64,000 nucleotides of DNA from Microbispora sp. ZYX-F-249 (GTDB taxonomy: Bacteria > Actinomycetota > Actinomycetes > Streptosporangiales > Streptosporangiaceae), in the NCBI RefSeq assembly GCF_039649665.1, contig NZ_JBDJAW010000003.1:310001-374000 (forward strand), written 5' to 3'. Made by a program: the position numbers and the translations under genes. Every line of letters starts with the position of its first letter. Positions within the stretch are counted from its first letter, which is position 1. Shown here piece by piece: positions 33,752-42,744 of this stretch. The notes under the pieces are model-generated. The model was not told the DNA's origin, searched no databases, and saw only the letters and a program-made list of their open reading frames with translations.

Positions 33752-35665
33752 TCAGTAGAGCGTGATCTCCGGCACCGGCAGCCGCACCTGCTTCGGGCCG
33801 TGCCAGTCCTTGGGGCCCTTCGGCAGCCCGGTCAGCGCGCCGGCCAGATCCAGCGGGAGCGAGACGCTGCTCTTCCTGAGGTCGAGCGTGACGTTCGCGC
33901 CGGTGGCCTGCTCACGGCTGTAGGTGGAGTCGGTCCCCGCGATCACCAGCCCGATCCTGTGGCCCTTCTTGAACGTGTACTCCTGCGGCAGGGTCTTCCA
34001 CCTGACCTGTGCGTACGTCCCGGGGGTGAGCGGGGACGACTCGGTGAGGGAGCCGCGGTTCTGCGTGTCGATCCAGCCGCGGGCCACGACCTCCAGGGGC
34101 CTGGTGGCCAAGTTGGTGGCGACCTTCTTGTAACAGCCGTCGTCGGCGGCGGTGCCGTCGCCGTGGCAGTCCTCCTCGGCGAGGGTGGTGATGCCCTGCC
34201 CGAGACGCCAGTCGACCCGGGTGTCCTCGCCGAAGTCGACCAGGAGCGCGGTCAGGTTCGCGGCCGGCCTGTCGAGGGAGATCCGCAGGTCCACCTCGGG
34301 CGTGCCGGACATGCGCAGGGTCAACGGCAGCGCGCCGGTGGTGAAGGCGACCCGGCCCGGCGCCGCCGTGCCGACGTCGGCGACCATCGCGTCCTCCGAC
34401 TGGCGGGTGTCGGTGAAGGCGGCCGTCTCACCCTTCCCGGCGGGGAGCAGGCCGAGCGAGCCGTCGGCGGACGGCCGGAGCGGCACCTTCCGGGCGAGCG
34501 GCGCGGGCCAGTCGCGCTGCGTGATCCACTCGGCCGGGCCGACCTGCACGTCGGCCCGCGGCTCCCGCATGATCCCGTTGTCCACGCCGAGCAGCCAGCG
34601 GTCGAACCAGCGGTGCAGCGTGTCGACCCACAGGTCGCGGCGCCCCTCGAAGTCGAAGGGGTCCACGTGCTGATACTGGCCGACCCAGATCTTGCGCGGC
34701 ACGTTCCGGTCGGCGAGCGCCTGCCACCACACCGAGAAGTTGTCGGGCTTGACGTTCAGGTCGTTGACCGTGTGCACGACGAAGACGCTCGCGCGCACCT
34801 TGGAAGCGTCGCCGAGCGACCCGGCGACGTAGTCGCGCTCGGCCCAGAACCCGTTGTAGTCGCCCGTGGCGTCGTCGGCGTCGGCGTCCAGCCGGGCCCG
34901 TACGGCCGCGCACTTGGCGGCCGGGTCGGTGTCGACGGCCCGGGCCAGGTACGACATGTAGTTGTAGTTGTAGACGACGCCGTTGGAGCGCTGGTACTTG
35001 TACCAGGAGCTGATGGCGGAGATCGGGACGATCGTCTCCAGGCCCTCGACCCCGGTCGCCGCGACCGCGTTGGCCAGCGTGCCGTCGTACGACTTGCCGA
35101 TCATGCCGGCCTTGCCGGTGCTCCAGTCGGCGACCGCCGGGGTGCCGTCGTCGTGGTAGGCGGGGGCGCGGCCGTTCAGCCAGTCGACGACCGCCTTGCC
35201 GCCCAGCACGTCGGCCCTGCCGCCCACGTCCGGGCAGCCGTCGGACTTGGTGGTGCCGGCCATGTCGACGTTGAGGACGGCGTATCCGCGCGGCACGAAG
35301 TAGTTGTCGTAGAACAGCGGGAACTTGGCGAGCTCGCCCGCCGCGTCGTAGACCTTGCGCTCGGACTCGTTGCCGCGTCCCGAGTTGTCGTAGTAGGGGC
35401 TCTCGTCGATGATCGACGGCACCGTGAGCCCGGGCCCCGACTCCCTGGGCCTGATGATGTCCACCCTGACCCGGTCGAGGCGGCCGTCGGAGTCGCTGTC
35501 GACGCTCGACTCGACGTAGACGTGCTCGCGGATCGCGTCGGCGTAGGAGAAGACCGCCTGGGTCCGTCCCTGGGCGACGGTGATCGCGGGGCCGGCGGCC
35601 GCGTGGGCCGGTACCGCGCCGATCGCGGTCACGGCGACGGCGGCGAGGGCTGCTCGTAACAGCAC
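33752..35665 (-). CDS. Secreted X-Pro dipeptidyl-peptidase / CocE-type S15 hydrolase
   Basis: GTG 35665 follows AGGAGG by 6 nt and opens a Sec signal peptide (LLRAALAAVAVTAIGAVPAH, then A). The frame upstream to 35728 lacks such a site. The mature part has the S15 pattern: VDIIRPRESGPGLTVPSIID, YAVLNVDMAGTTKSDGCPDV, and nucleophile loop KAGMIGKSYDGTLANAVAAT (GKSYDG). Later come IWVGQYQHVDPFDFEGRRDL, with a likely catalytic His, and a C-terminal beta-jelly-roll (LPLTLRMSGTPEVDLRISLD). At 637 residues it matches secreted actinobacterial Xaa-Pro dipeptidyl-peptidases. It probably works in extracellular peptide degradation. Confidence 0.88.
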   Translation of the reverse strand: MLLRAALAAVAVTAIGAVPAHAAAGPAITVAQGRTQAVFSYADAIREHVYVESSVDSDSDGRLDRVRVDIIRPRESGPGLTVPSIIDESPYYDNSGRGNESERKVYDAAGELAKFPLFYDNYFVPRGYAVLNVDMAGTTKSDGCPDVGGRADVLGGKAVVDWLNGRAPAYHDDGTPAVADWSTGKAGMIGKSYDGTLANAVAATGVEGLETIVPISAISSWYKYQRSNGVVYNYNYMSYLARAVDTDPAAKCAAVRARLDADADDATGDYNGFWAERDYVAGSLGDASKVRASVFVVHTVNDLNVKPDNFSVWWQALADRNVPRKIWVGQYQHVDPFDFEGRRDLWVDTLHRWFDRWLLGVDNGIMREPRADVQVGPAEWITQRDWPAPLARKVPLRPSADGSLGLLPAGKGETAAFTDTRQSEDAMVADVGTAAPGRVAFTTGALPLTLRMSGTPEVDLRISLDRPAANLTALLVDFGEDTRVDWRLGQGITTLAEEDCHGDGTAADDGCYKKVATNLATRPLEVVARGWIDTQNRGSLTESSPLTPGTYAQVRWKTLPQEYTFKKGHRIGLVIAGTDSTYSREQATGANVTLDLRKSSVSLPLDLAGALTGLPKGPKDWHGPKQVRLPVPEITLY

Positions 35666-35831
35666 GGAGAGCCTCCTGGGGGGTGCGGAAGTCCCCGTAA
35701 ATCTCCATGCGGGCCGGTATGTCGACAAGATTCCTTTATGTGATCGACATCACCTTGGTCCTGCCACGTGACAAGAAGTCGGTCGGCCGAGTCAAATTCG
35801 CCGTTGCCTCTTGACTGCTCCCCGGCAGGGT

Positions 35832-35901
35832 TGAGAACCTTCTCATCAACCCGGTGAGAACGTTCTACGCGTTCGTTCGCCGGTCAGTGAGAACGTTCTA
35901 C
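35832..35901 (+). promoter_or_regulatory. Three LacI-type operators of the Amadori/oxoprolinase operon
   Basis: Three sites share TGAGAACnTTCT: TGAGAACCTTCTCA (35832-35845, perfect 6-bp arms), TGAGAACGTTCTAC (35855-35868) and TGAGAACGTTCTAC (35888-35901). The last two are identical, lie 33 bp apart and have a central CG like other LacI-family operators. All precede ATG 35915 of the operon that ends with its own LacI gene. Confidence 0.75.
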
Positions 35902-35914
35902 ATGCGGAGTGCCC

Positions 35915-36943
35915 ATGACTTCGAATACCGGCCTGCGGCCCATCGACCCCCAGCTCAGGGAGGTCATCGGGGGAGCGGTCGACCAGCGCGGCGTCGCCGC
36001 GAAGGTGGCGGCGCAGGCGGCCTCCGCCGGAGTGACGGACGTGTTCTTCCTCGGCTGCGGCGGTTCCTGGGCCTCCTCGGTGCCGGCGCACGCGACCCTG
36101 TCCGCGTCGGCGACCGGACTGGTCAGCCACAACATCAACGCCGCCGAGTTCCTGGCGTCCCCCTCGCCCCGGCTGTCGGAGCGCTCGCTGGTGGTGGCCT
36201 CCTCCCACTCCGGCGCGACCCCCGAGACGGTGGCCGCCGCGCGCCTGGCCAAGGAGGCGGGCGCGTACGTCGTGGCGGTGGCGACCGACGACGACAACCC
36301 GCTCGGCGAGCTGGGGGACGCGGCGTTCACCTACCACAGCGAGAAGACGATCACGGCGGCCAAGCACGTCCTGCTGGGGCAGCTCGTGCAGGAACTCCTG
36401 CGGGCCGACGGCGCCGACCTCGACTACGAGACCCTCCGGCGCGGCTACGAGGCGCTGCCCGACGCGCTCGCCGTCGCCACCGAGGCGCACGAGGAGCTGT
36501 CGGCGACCATCGCACGGGAGACCGCCGACGCCGACCTGACCTTCGTGGTCGGCGGCGGCAACGTGTACGGCGTCGCCTTCCTGCTCTCGGTCTGCTACCT
36601 GATGGAGATGCAGTGGAAGAAGTCGGTCTGCGTGGCGTCCGGCGACTTCTTCCACGGCGCGTTCGAGATGGTGGTCGGCGACGCGCCGCTCATCCTCCTG
36701 CGTAGCGAGGACCGCACCCAGGCGATGGCCGACCGGGTCGCCGCCTTCGCCCCCAAGGTGACCTCCCGGGTCTACACGCTCGACTCGGCCGCCCTCGAAC
36801 TGCCCGGCGTGCCCGCCGCGGCGCGGCCCGAGCTGTCGGCCCCGGTGCTGGCCAACCTCGCCACCCGGCTGGCCGACCACTACGAGTCCGTCACCGGCCA
36901 CTCGCTCGACGAGCGGCGCTACATGCACAAGATGGCGTACTGA
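35915..36943 (+). CDS. SIS-domain fructosamine-6-phosphate deglycase (FrlB-like)
   Basis: ATG 35915 has GCGGAG 5 nt upstream and gives 342 residues; GTG 35909 is in frame. Two SIS (sugar isomerase) domains are visible: DVFFLGCGGSWASSVPAHAT and VVASSHSGATPETVAAARLA, then TFVVGGGNVYGVAFLLSVCY. ASGDFFHGAFEMVVGDAPLI and terminal LDERRYMHKMAY correspond to the EFRHGPLEIV and PDERRYYG regions of E. coli FrlB. FrlB splits fructoselysine 6-phosphate into glucose 6-phosphate and lysine. Here it is the first gene of an operon with a matching kinase. The amine released is unknown. Confidence 0.85.
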   Translation: MTSNTGLRPIDPQLREVIGGAVDQRGVAAKVAAQAASAGVTDVFFLGCGGSWASSVPAHATLSASATGLVSHNINAAEFLASPSPRLSERSLVVASSHSGATPETVAAARLAKEAGAYVVAVATDDDNPLGELGDAAFTYHSEKTITAAKHVLLGQLVQELLRADGADLDYETLRRGYEALPDALAVATEAHEELSATIARETADADLTFVVGGGNVYGVAFLLSVCYLMEMQWKKSVCVASGDFFHGAFEMVVGDAPLILLRSEDRTQAMADRVAAFAPKVTSRVYTLDSAALELPGVPAAARPELSAPVLANLATRLADHYESVTGHSLDERRYMHKMAY

Positions 36944-36944
36944 G

Positions 36945-37769
36945 ATGCGGCTGTGCGGCGTCGGCGACAACGTCGTCGACAGATATCTCGACCTCGGCCT
37001 CGTCTTCCCCGGCGGCAGCGCCTGCAACGTCGCGGTCCACGCCCGGCGCCTCGGCGCCGAGGCCGCCTACCTCGGCTCGATCGGGTCCGACCCCGCGGGC
37101 GACCTCGTACGGCACAGCCTGGCCGCCGAGGGCGTCGAGGCCCGCTGGTCCCGGTACGGCGGCCACCCCACCCCCCGGGCCGACGTCAAGCTCGACGCCG
37201 ACGGGAACCGGACCTTCGTCGACTATGTCCCGCCCACCGAGGACCTGCGGCTGAGCCCGGCGGACCTGGATTACCTGGCGTCGTTCGACCTCGTCCACAC
37301 GGGACACACCAGCCTGGTCGAGGACCAGCTGCCCGACATCGCCCGCGTCACGAAAGTCTCCTTCGACTTCTCCTACAAGGACATGGAGTACGCGCGGGAC
37401 CTGCTGCCCTCGGTCGCCGTCGCCTTCTTCTCCCGGGCCCGGCTCGACCGGCCCGAGTGCGCCGAGTTCGCCGCGTCCGTTCTCGCTCTCGGACCCCGCG
37501 AAGTGGTCGTGACCTGCGGAGATCAGGGGGCGTTGCTCGCCTCGGCGGACCGTACAGTGTGGCAGCCGGCGGTTCCCACCGAGGCGGTGGACACGCTCGG
37601 CGCCGGCGACGCCTTCGCGGCGCAGCTGCTGGTCGCGCTGCCCGTGGCCCCGGCCGAGGTCGCCATGGCGCGGGCCGCGGCCTACGCCGCCTCGGTCTGC
37701 CGCCACCACGGCGGCTACGGCTACCCCGCCGATCTCGACGCCCTCTACCCACCGGAGGAGACCTCATGA
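36945..37769 (+). CDS. PfkB family fructosamine kinase (FrlD-like)
   Basis: This 274-residue kinase begins 1 nt after the deglycase stop. It follows FrlD closely: CGVGDNVVDRYLDLGLVFPG, GSACNVAVHARRLGAEAAYL, LVHTGHTSLVEDQLPDIA and KVSFDFSYKDMEYARDLLP. The PfkB signature is VDTLGAGDAFAAQLLVAL with catalytic Asp, and it ends YAASVCRHHGGYGYP. FrlD phosphorylates fructoselysine at O6 to feed FrlB. The same order (uptake, kinase, deglycase) is expected here for an Amadori compound. It overlaps the ABC ATPase gene by ATGA. Confidence 0.88.
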   Translation: MRLCGVGDNVVDRYLDLGLVFPGGSACNVAVHARRLGAEAAYLGSIGSDPAGDLVRHSLAAEGVEARWSRYGGHPTPRADVKLDADGNRTFVDYVPPTEDLRLSPADLDYLASFDLVHTGHTSLVEDQLPDIARVTKVSFDFSYKDMEYARDLLPSVAVAFFSRARLDRPECAEFAASVLALGPREVVVTCGDQGALLASADRTVWQPAVPTEAVDTLGAGDAFAAQLLVALPVAPAEVAMARAAAYAASVCRHHGGYGYPADLDALYPPEETS

Positions 37770-38563
37770 AGGACAGCGCCGACCTCGCTGTGCGGGTGCG
37801 CGGCGTGCGCAAGCGGTACGGCCACGTCGAGGCGCTGCGCGGCGTCGACCTGGACATCGCACCCGGGGAGATCCACGCCCTGCTCGGCGACAACGGCGCC
37901 GGCAAGTCGACGCTGGTGAAGGTGCTCGCGGGAGCGGTGACGCCCGACGAGGGCACCGTCGAGATCAACGGCGTGCCGCACCGGTTCACCGGCCCGAGGG
38001 ACGCCCAGGCGGCCGGCATCGAGACGGTCTACCAGGACCTGGCACTCGCGCCGACGCTGCCGCCGGACGCCAACCTCTTCCTCGGGCGCGAGCCCTCCCG
38101 CCCCGGGCTGCTGGGCCGGCTGGGGTTCGTCGACCGCAAGACCATGCGGGCCGAGGCCGCCACGCATCTGCGCCGGCTCAACTCGAAGATCCAGGACCTG
38201 GGCGCCGAGGTCGGCTCGATGTCGGGCGGGCAGAAGCAGGCCGTCGCGGTGGCCAGGGCGGCGATGTGGGGCTCGGCCCTGATCATGATGGACGAGCCGA
38301 CCGCGGCGCTCGGCGTGGCGCAGACCGAATCGGTCCTCGAGCTCATCCGGCGGATCCGGGACGAGAAGGGCCTGCCGGTGCTGCTCATCTCGCACAACCT
38401 GCCCGACGTCTTCCGCGTCGCGGACCGCTGCACGGTCCTGCGGCTCGGCAGGCGAGTCCTGACCGCGCCCATGTCCGACGTCACCTCGACCGACCTGATC
38501 AGGGCGATGACGGGCGCCGACACGCTCAGCCCGACCGAGGAAAGGGCGGCAGAACCCCGATGA
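37766..38563 (+). CDS. Sugar-type ABC importer ATPase
   Basis: ATG 37766 follows GGAGGAG; the upstream open frame is a shadow. The 265-residue protein has one ABC domain: Walker A LLGDNGAGKSTLVKVLAGAV, Q loop TVYQDLALAPTLPPDANLFL, signature VGSMSGGQKQAVAVARA and Walker B LIMMDEPTAALGV. The LGDNGAGKST form and YQDLAL region are typical of carbohydrate-uptake (CUT2) importers with a single ATPase domain such as FrcA. It is coupled on both sides by 4-bp overlaps. Confidence 0.93.
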   Translation: MKDSADLAVRVRGVRKRYGHVEALRGVDLDIAPGEIHALLGDNGAGKSTLVKVLAGAVTPDEGTVEINGVPHRFTGPRDAQAAGIETVYQDLALAPTLPPDANLFLGREPSRPGLLGRLGFVDRKTMRAEAATHLRRLNSKIQDLGAEVGSMSGGQKQAVAVARAAMWGSALIMMDEPTAALGVAQTESVLELIRRIRDEKGLPVLLISHNLPDVFRVADRCTVLRLGRRVLTAPMSDVTSTDLIRAMTGADTLSPTEERAAEPR

Positions 38564-39627
38564 CCGATCTCGCTTCCCCGGCCAAGCCGCCGGCCACGCC
38601 GCCGGCCAGGGCACGCAGGAGGGCCCTGCCGCGCACCCAGCGGCTGTCCGACGCGACCATCCTGCTCCTGCTGATCGCCATCGTGGCGGTCTTCTCGATC
38701 GTCACCCCGGCGGGCACGTTCCTGTCGCTCAGCAACGCCGAGTCCATCCTGCTCACGGCGTCGCAGCTGCTCATCCTCTCGTGCGGCATCACGTTCCTGC
38801 TCATCGCCGGCGGGCTCGACCTGTCCATCGGCTCGATCACGATCTTCTCGGCCGTCGTCGTGGCCAAGGTGATGGGGGCGCTCGCCGGGACGGCGGCGCA
38901 GGCCGCCGACTTCCACTATCCCAACCTCGGCATCGCGATCACCGTGGCCATCGTCTGCGGCCTGCTCGTCGGCGTCGGCTGGGGGGCCGTCAACGGGGTG
39001 CTCGCCGTCAAGCTGCGCATCCCCCCGTTCATCGCGACGCTCGCGACCGGCGGCATCGTGCTCGGCCTGGCGAGCGTCTGGACCAACGGCCAGAACGTGC
39101 AGAACGTGCCGCTGCCCTTCCAGTCGTCGTTCGGCCTGGGCAAGCTGTTCGGGATCATCCCGTGGTCCATCGTGATCGCGGCCGTGGTCACCGCGGTCTT
39201 CTGGGTCGTGCTGTCGAAGACCCGCTTCGGCCTGCACACGTACGCGATGGGCGCCAACCTGGAGGCGGCCCGGCGCTCGGGCGTGAACGTCAAGCGGCAC
39301 ATGATCCTGCTCTACGTCGGCACCGGCGCCCTGTGCGGGATCGTGGCCGTCCTCGACGTCGCGCGCTTCGGCACGGCGTCGATCACCAGTCACTCCGGAG
39401 ACGCGCTGTCGGCGATCGCCGCCGTCGTCATCGGCGGGACGAGCCTGTTCGGGGGACGGGGCCGCATCTCCGGGACCGTGGTGGGCGCGCTCATCCCGGC
39501 GGTCCTGCAGAGCGGCTTCGTGATCATGGACGTCCAGCCGTTCTGGCAGAACGTCGCCGTCGGCGTCGTCCTGCTCGTGGCCGTCTACGTGGACCAGGTC
39601 AAGATCCGCGCCCAGGAACGCACATGA
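38560..39627 (+). CDS. CUT2-type ABC importer permease
   Basis: ATG 38560 overlaps the ATPase stop, giving 355 residues. After a basic cytoplasmic N-terminus there are about ten membrane segments (SDATILLLLIAIVAVFSIVT, LILSCGITFLLIAGGLDLSI). The RbsC/FrcC hallmark GGLDLSIGSI is present, as are GANLEAARRSGVNVKRHMIL (ATPase contact) and AVVIGGTSLFGGRGRISGTV. This is the single permease subunit, probably a homodimer, importing a sugar or sugar-amine conjugate. Confidence 0.92.
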   Translation: MTDLASPAKPPATPPARARRRALPRTQRLSDATILLLLIAIVAVFSIVTPAGTFLSLSNAESILLTASQLLILSCGITFLLIAGGLDLSIGSITIFSAVVVAKVMGALAGTAAQAADFHYPNLGIAITVAIVCGLLVGVGWGAVNGVLAVKLRIPPFIATLATGGIVLGLASVWTNGQNVQNVPLPFQSSFGLGKLFGIIPWSIVIAAVVTAVFWVVLSKTRFGLHTYAMGANLEAARRSGVNVKRHMILLYVGTGALCGIVAVLDVARFGTASITSHSGDALSAIAAVVIGGTSLFGGRGRISGTVVGALIPAVLQSGFVIMDVQPFWQNVAVGVVLLVAVYVDQVKIRAQERT

Positions 39628-39682
39628 CCTTTCTCCCTCGCTCCACAGCCCTCGCCCTCGCTCCACACCCCGAAGGAACCCG

Positions 39683-40669
39683 ATGAAGCGAACCATCCCC
39701 GTCCTGGCCGCGAGCGCACTGGCGGTCGGCCTGCTGGCCGGCTGCGGCACGTCCTCGTCCGCCGACGACGCCGGCGGCGGCAAGAGCGCCGCGGGCAAGA
39801 AGATCGTCATGCTGCTCAACGACCAGTTCGACCCCTACTACCTCACCCTGGTCGCCGGAGCCGAGGCCGAGGCGAAGAAGCAGGGCTTCGAGTTCAGCTG
39901 GCAGGCGCCGTCCACCCTCGACGTGGCCTCGCAGACCCAGCTCCTGCAGTCCGTGGCCGCCCGCAAGCCGGACGGGATCATCATGTCCGCCCTGGACGCC
40001 AAGGCGATGATCGCGCCGATGAAGCAGGTCATGGCGCAGGGCATCCCGATCATCACGGTGGACGCCGACGTCGCCGACCCGTCGGCGCGCCTCGCCACCG
40101 TCACCTCCGACGGCGAGGCCGCCGGCCGCCTGGCCGCGGAGACGATGGACAAGCTGCTCGGCGGCAAGGGCAAGGTGGCCTTCGAGGGCTACACCCCGGG
40201 CACCTCCAGCACTGACGCCCGCCTCAGGGGATGGCAGGAGGGGCTGAAGCAGACCGGCCTCGAGTACGTCGCCGAGCGCTACGACGCCACCGACCTCACC
40301 ACCATCGCCGGCACCGTCAGCGCGGTGCTCAAGCGGTACCCCGACCTCGCCGGGATCTTCACCAACTGGACGAACCCCACCCTCGGCGCCGCCCAGGCCG
40401 TCCAGGCCGCGGGCAAGAGCGACCAGGTCAAGATCGTCGGCTTCGACGCCTCGCCCGACGAGGTGAGCCTGCTCAAGCGCGGCCTGGTCTCCGCGCTGAT
40501 CATCCAGAAGCCCGGCGACATGGGCGTCAGGGCGGTCTCCGACCTGGCCGCCTACCTCAAGGACGGGACCAAGCCGCAGTCGGTCAGCCTCGACGCGGTC
40601 GTCGCGACCAAGGAGAACATGAACGACCCGGCCGTCAGCGCGTACTTCTACAAGGCGGGAAAGCAGTGA
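39683..40669 (+). CDS. Sugar-binding lipoprotein of the ABC importer
   Basis: ATG 39683 gives 328 residues. The N-terminus is a lipoprotein signal (IPVLAASALAVGLLAGCGTS) with lipobox LAGC. A periplasmic-binding-protein type 1 fold follows: IVMLLNDQFDPYYLTLVAGA, QSVAARKPDGIIMSALDAKA, GIPIITVDADVADPSARLAT and IVGFDASPDEVSLLKRGLVS. This matches RbsB/FrcB-type CUT2 binding proteins. The ligand is probably a fructosyl-type Amadori compound or derivative, given the enzymes in the operon. Confidence 0.92.
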   Translation: MKRTIPVLAASALAVGLLAGCGTSSSADDAGGGKSAAGKKIVMLLNDQFDPYYLTLVAGAEAEAKKQGFEFSWQAPSTLDVASQTQLLQSVAARKPDGIIMSALDAKAMIAPMKQVMAQGIPIITVDADVADPSARLATVTSDGEAAGRLAAETMDKLLGGKGKVAFEGYTPGTSSTDARLRGWQEGLKQTGLEYVAERYDATDLTTIAGTVSAVLKRYPDLAGIFTNWTNPTLGAAQAVQAAGKSDQVKIVGFDASPDEVSLLKRGLVSALIIQKPGDMGVRAVSDLAAYLKDGTKPQSVSLDAVVATKENMNDPAVSAYFYKAGKQ

Positions 40670-42720
40670 GTCAACGCCTCGGAATCGACGTCGGCGGGAC
40701 CTTCACCGACGTCGTGGTCATCGGCGACGACGGACGCGTCCTCGTCGAGAAGGTCCCCAGCACTCCGGAGAACCAGGCGGGCGGCGTGCTCGACGGCGTA
40801 CGCGCCGCGCGCGGCACCCGCGGCGTCGACACCGGCGCGCTGCGGATGTTCGCGCACGGGTCCACCGTCGCCACCAACGCCCTCCTGGAGTTCAAGCTCC
40901 CGCCCACCGCGCTGATCGTGACCCGCGGCTTCCGGGACGTCCTGGAGATCGGTACGCAGCTGCGCCCCGCGCTGTTCGACCTCGGGGTCGTCAAGCCGGA
41001 GCCGGTGATCCCGCGTGAGATGGTCTTCGAGATCGACGAGCGGGTCGACCGGCTCGGCGAGGTCGTCACGCCGCTCACCGACGAGGAGATCGACCGCGTC
41101 GTGGCCCAGGTCGCGGCGAGCGGCGCCGAGGCGTGCGCGGTCACGCTGCTGTTCTCCTTCCGCAACCCCGGCCACGAGCGCCGGCTGGCCGAGCGGCTCG
41201 CCGCCGCGGTGCCCGGCCTGCACGTGGCCGTCTCCTCCGAGGTCGCGCCCGAGATCAAGGAGTACCCCCGGGCGTCGACCACCGCGATCAGCGCCGCGCT
41301 GCGGCCGCTGGTGGCGCGCTACCTGTCGGCGGTCGAGGACGGCCTGGAGCGGGAGAAGGTCACCTGCCCGTTCTTCGTGATGCAGTCCTCGGGCGGCGTC
41401 ATGTCGGCGGCGGAGGCCTCGGCCGCCGCGCACAAGATGGTGCTGTCCGGCCCCGCGGCGGGGGTGCTCGCCGCCGCCCGGGTGGCGGAGAACCCGGCGT
41501 ACGCCAACCAGATCACCTTCGACATGGGCGGCACGTCCACCGACATCTGCCTCATCTACGAGGGCCGGCCGCGCCTGGACCGGTCGTCGCAGTTCGAGGG
41601 GCGGCCCCTGCAGGTCGCCCAGTTCGACATCCACACCATCGGGTCCGGCGGCGGGTCGCTGGCCCGGGTGGACGCCGCCGGGCTGCTGCGCGTGGGACCG
41701 GAGAGCGCGGGCGCCGTCCCCGGCCCCGCCTGCTACGGACGCGGCGGCACCCGGCCCACGACGACCGACGCCCAGGTCGTGCTCGGCCGGGTCGACCCCG
41801 CGCGGTTCCTCGGCGGGGAGATGACCCTCGACGTGGAGGCCGCCAGGCGGGCGGTCGCGACGCACGTCGCCGAGCCGCTCGGGATCGGCCTGGAGGAGGC
41901 CGCGCTGGGCATCCTCGACGTCGCCGACGCCATCATGGCCAGGGGCGTCCGGGTGGTCAGCGTCAACCGCGGCTACGACCCGCGCGACTTCGTGCTGCTG
42001 CCCTTCGGCGGGGCCGGTCCGATGCACGCCCTGTCGGTCGCCGAGATGGTCGACATCAGGACCGTCCTGGTGCCGCGGCACCCCGGCACGTTCTCGGCGC
42101 TCGGCCTGGCCACCTCCGACCTGAAGTACGACTTCTCGCTGACCGTGGACGCCCCCGTGGACACGCTGACCCCGGAGCGGATCGAGGAGCTGTTCACCGG
42201 CCTGCTCGACCGGGCCCGCGACCGCCTGTCCCGGGTCGAGTCGCTCACCACGGGCCGGATCGAGAACCGGCTGGCCCGCTTCCGCTACGCCTGGCAGGAC
42301 AACGACGTGGAGGTCCTGCTGCGGCCGGGCCCGGTGGACGCGCAGAGCCTCACCGAGGCGCTCGACCGCTTCCACGCCCAGCACGAGTTCGAGTTCGGGC
42401 ACAGCGACAAGGAGGCCCGCGTCGAGCTCGTCGCCGTCGGCGTCGAGGTGCACGGCGTGCTGCCGCGTACGGCCGCCCCCACCGCGGTGGCGGGGTCCTC
42501 CACTCCCGCCCCGGCCTCCGTACGGCGGGTCTGCTTCCGCGGGACCGGCTGGGTCGACACCGACGTGTACGAGCGGGCGGACCTCGCGCCCGGCGCGGCG
42601 TTCAGCGGCCCGGCGATCGTCGAGGAGCGCGAGGCGACCACGGTCGTGCCGCCCGGCGCGCGGGTGCGGGTGGACGGCGACGGCAACCTCGTCCTGACTG
42701 TGAAGGGAACCCCGGCATGA
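40666..42720 (+). CDS. Hydantoinase/5-oxoprolinase subunit A
   Basis: GTG 40666 overlaps the binding-protein stop (GTGA), giving 684 residues. The actin-like ATPase start GIDVGGTFTDVVVIGDDGR is diagnostic, followed by FAHGSTVATNALLEFKLPPT, FFVMQSSGGVMSAAEASAAA, TFDMGGTSTDICLIYEGRP and NRGYDPRDFVLLPFGGAGPM. HyuA/OXP1-type subunits couple ATP hydrolysis to opening of hydantoins, 5-oxoproline or similar lactams. Its presence between a fructosamine transporter and HyuB is unusual. Confidence 0.93.
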   Translation: MSQRLGIDVGGTFTDVVVIGDDGRVLVEKVPSTPENQAGGVLDGVRAARGTRGVDTGALRMFAHGSTVATNALLEFKLPPTALIVTRGFRDVLEIGTQLRPALFDLGVVKPEPVIPREMVFEIDERVDRLGEVVTPLTDEEIDRVVAQVAASGAEACAVTLLFSFRNPGHERRLAERLAAAVPGLHVAVSSEVAPEIKEYPRASTTAISAALRPLVARYLSAVEDGLEREKVTCPFFVMQSSGGVMSAAEASAAAHKMVLSGPAAGVLAAARVAENPAYANQITFDMGGTSTDICLIYEGRPRLDRSSQFEGRPLQVAQFDIHTIGSGGGSLARVDAAGLLRVGPESAGAVPGPACYGRGGTRPTTTDAQVVLGRVDPARFLGGEMTLDVEAARRAVATHVAEPLGIGLEEAALGILDVADAIMARGVRVVSVNRGYDPRDFVLLPFGGAGPMHALSVAEMVDIRTVLVPRHPGTFSALGLATSDLKYDFSLTVDAPVDTLTPERIEELFTGLLDRARDRLSRVESLTTGRIENRLARFRYAWQDNDVEVLLRPGPVDAQSLTEALDRFHAQHEFEFGHSDKEARVELVAVGVEVHGVLPRTAAPTAVAGSSTPAPASVRRVCFRGTGWVDTDVYERADLAPGAAFSGPAIVEEREATTVVPPGARVRVDGDGNLVLTVKGTPA

Positions 42721-42744
42721 ACCCCGGCATGAGCTCCGGCACGA
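42709..42744 (+). repeat. 12-bp tandem duplication over the HyuA stop/HyuB start
   Basis: ACCCCGGCATGA occurs twice in tandem (42709-42720, 42721-42732) and is followed by a degenerate third copy GCTCCGGCACGA. The first unit contains the ATGA stop/start overlap, and the second repeats the ATG in frame. HyuB therefore has two equivalent starts 12 bp apart. Confidence 0.85.
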
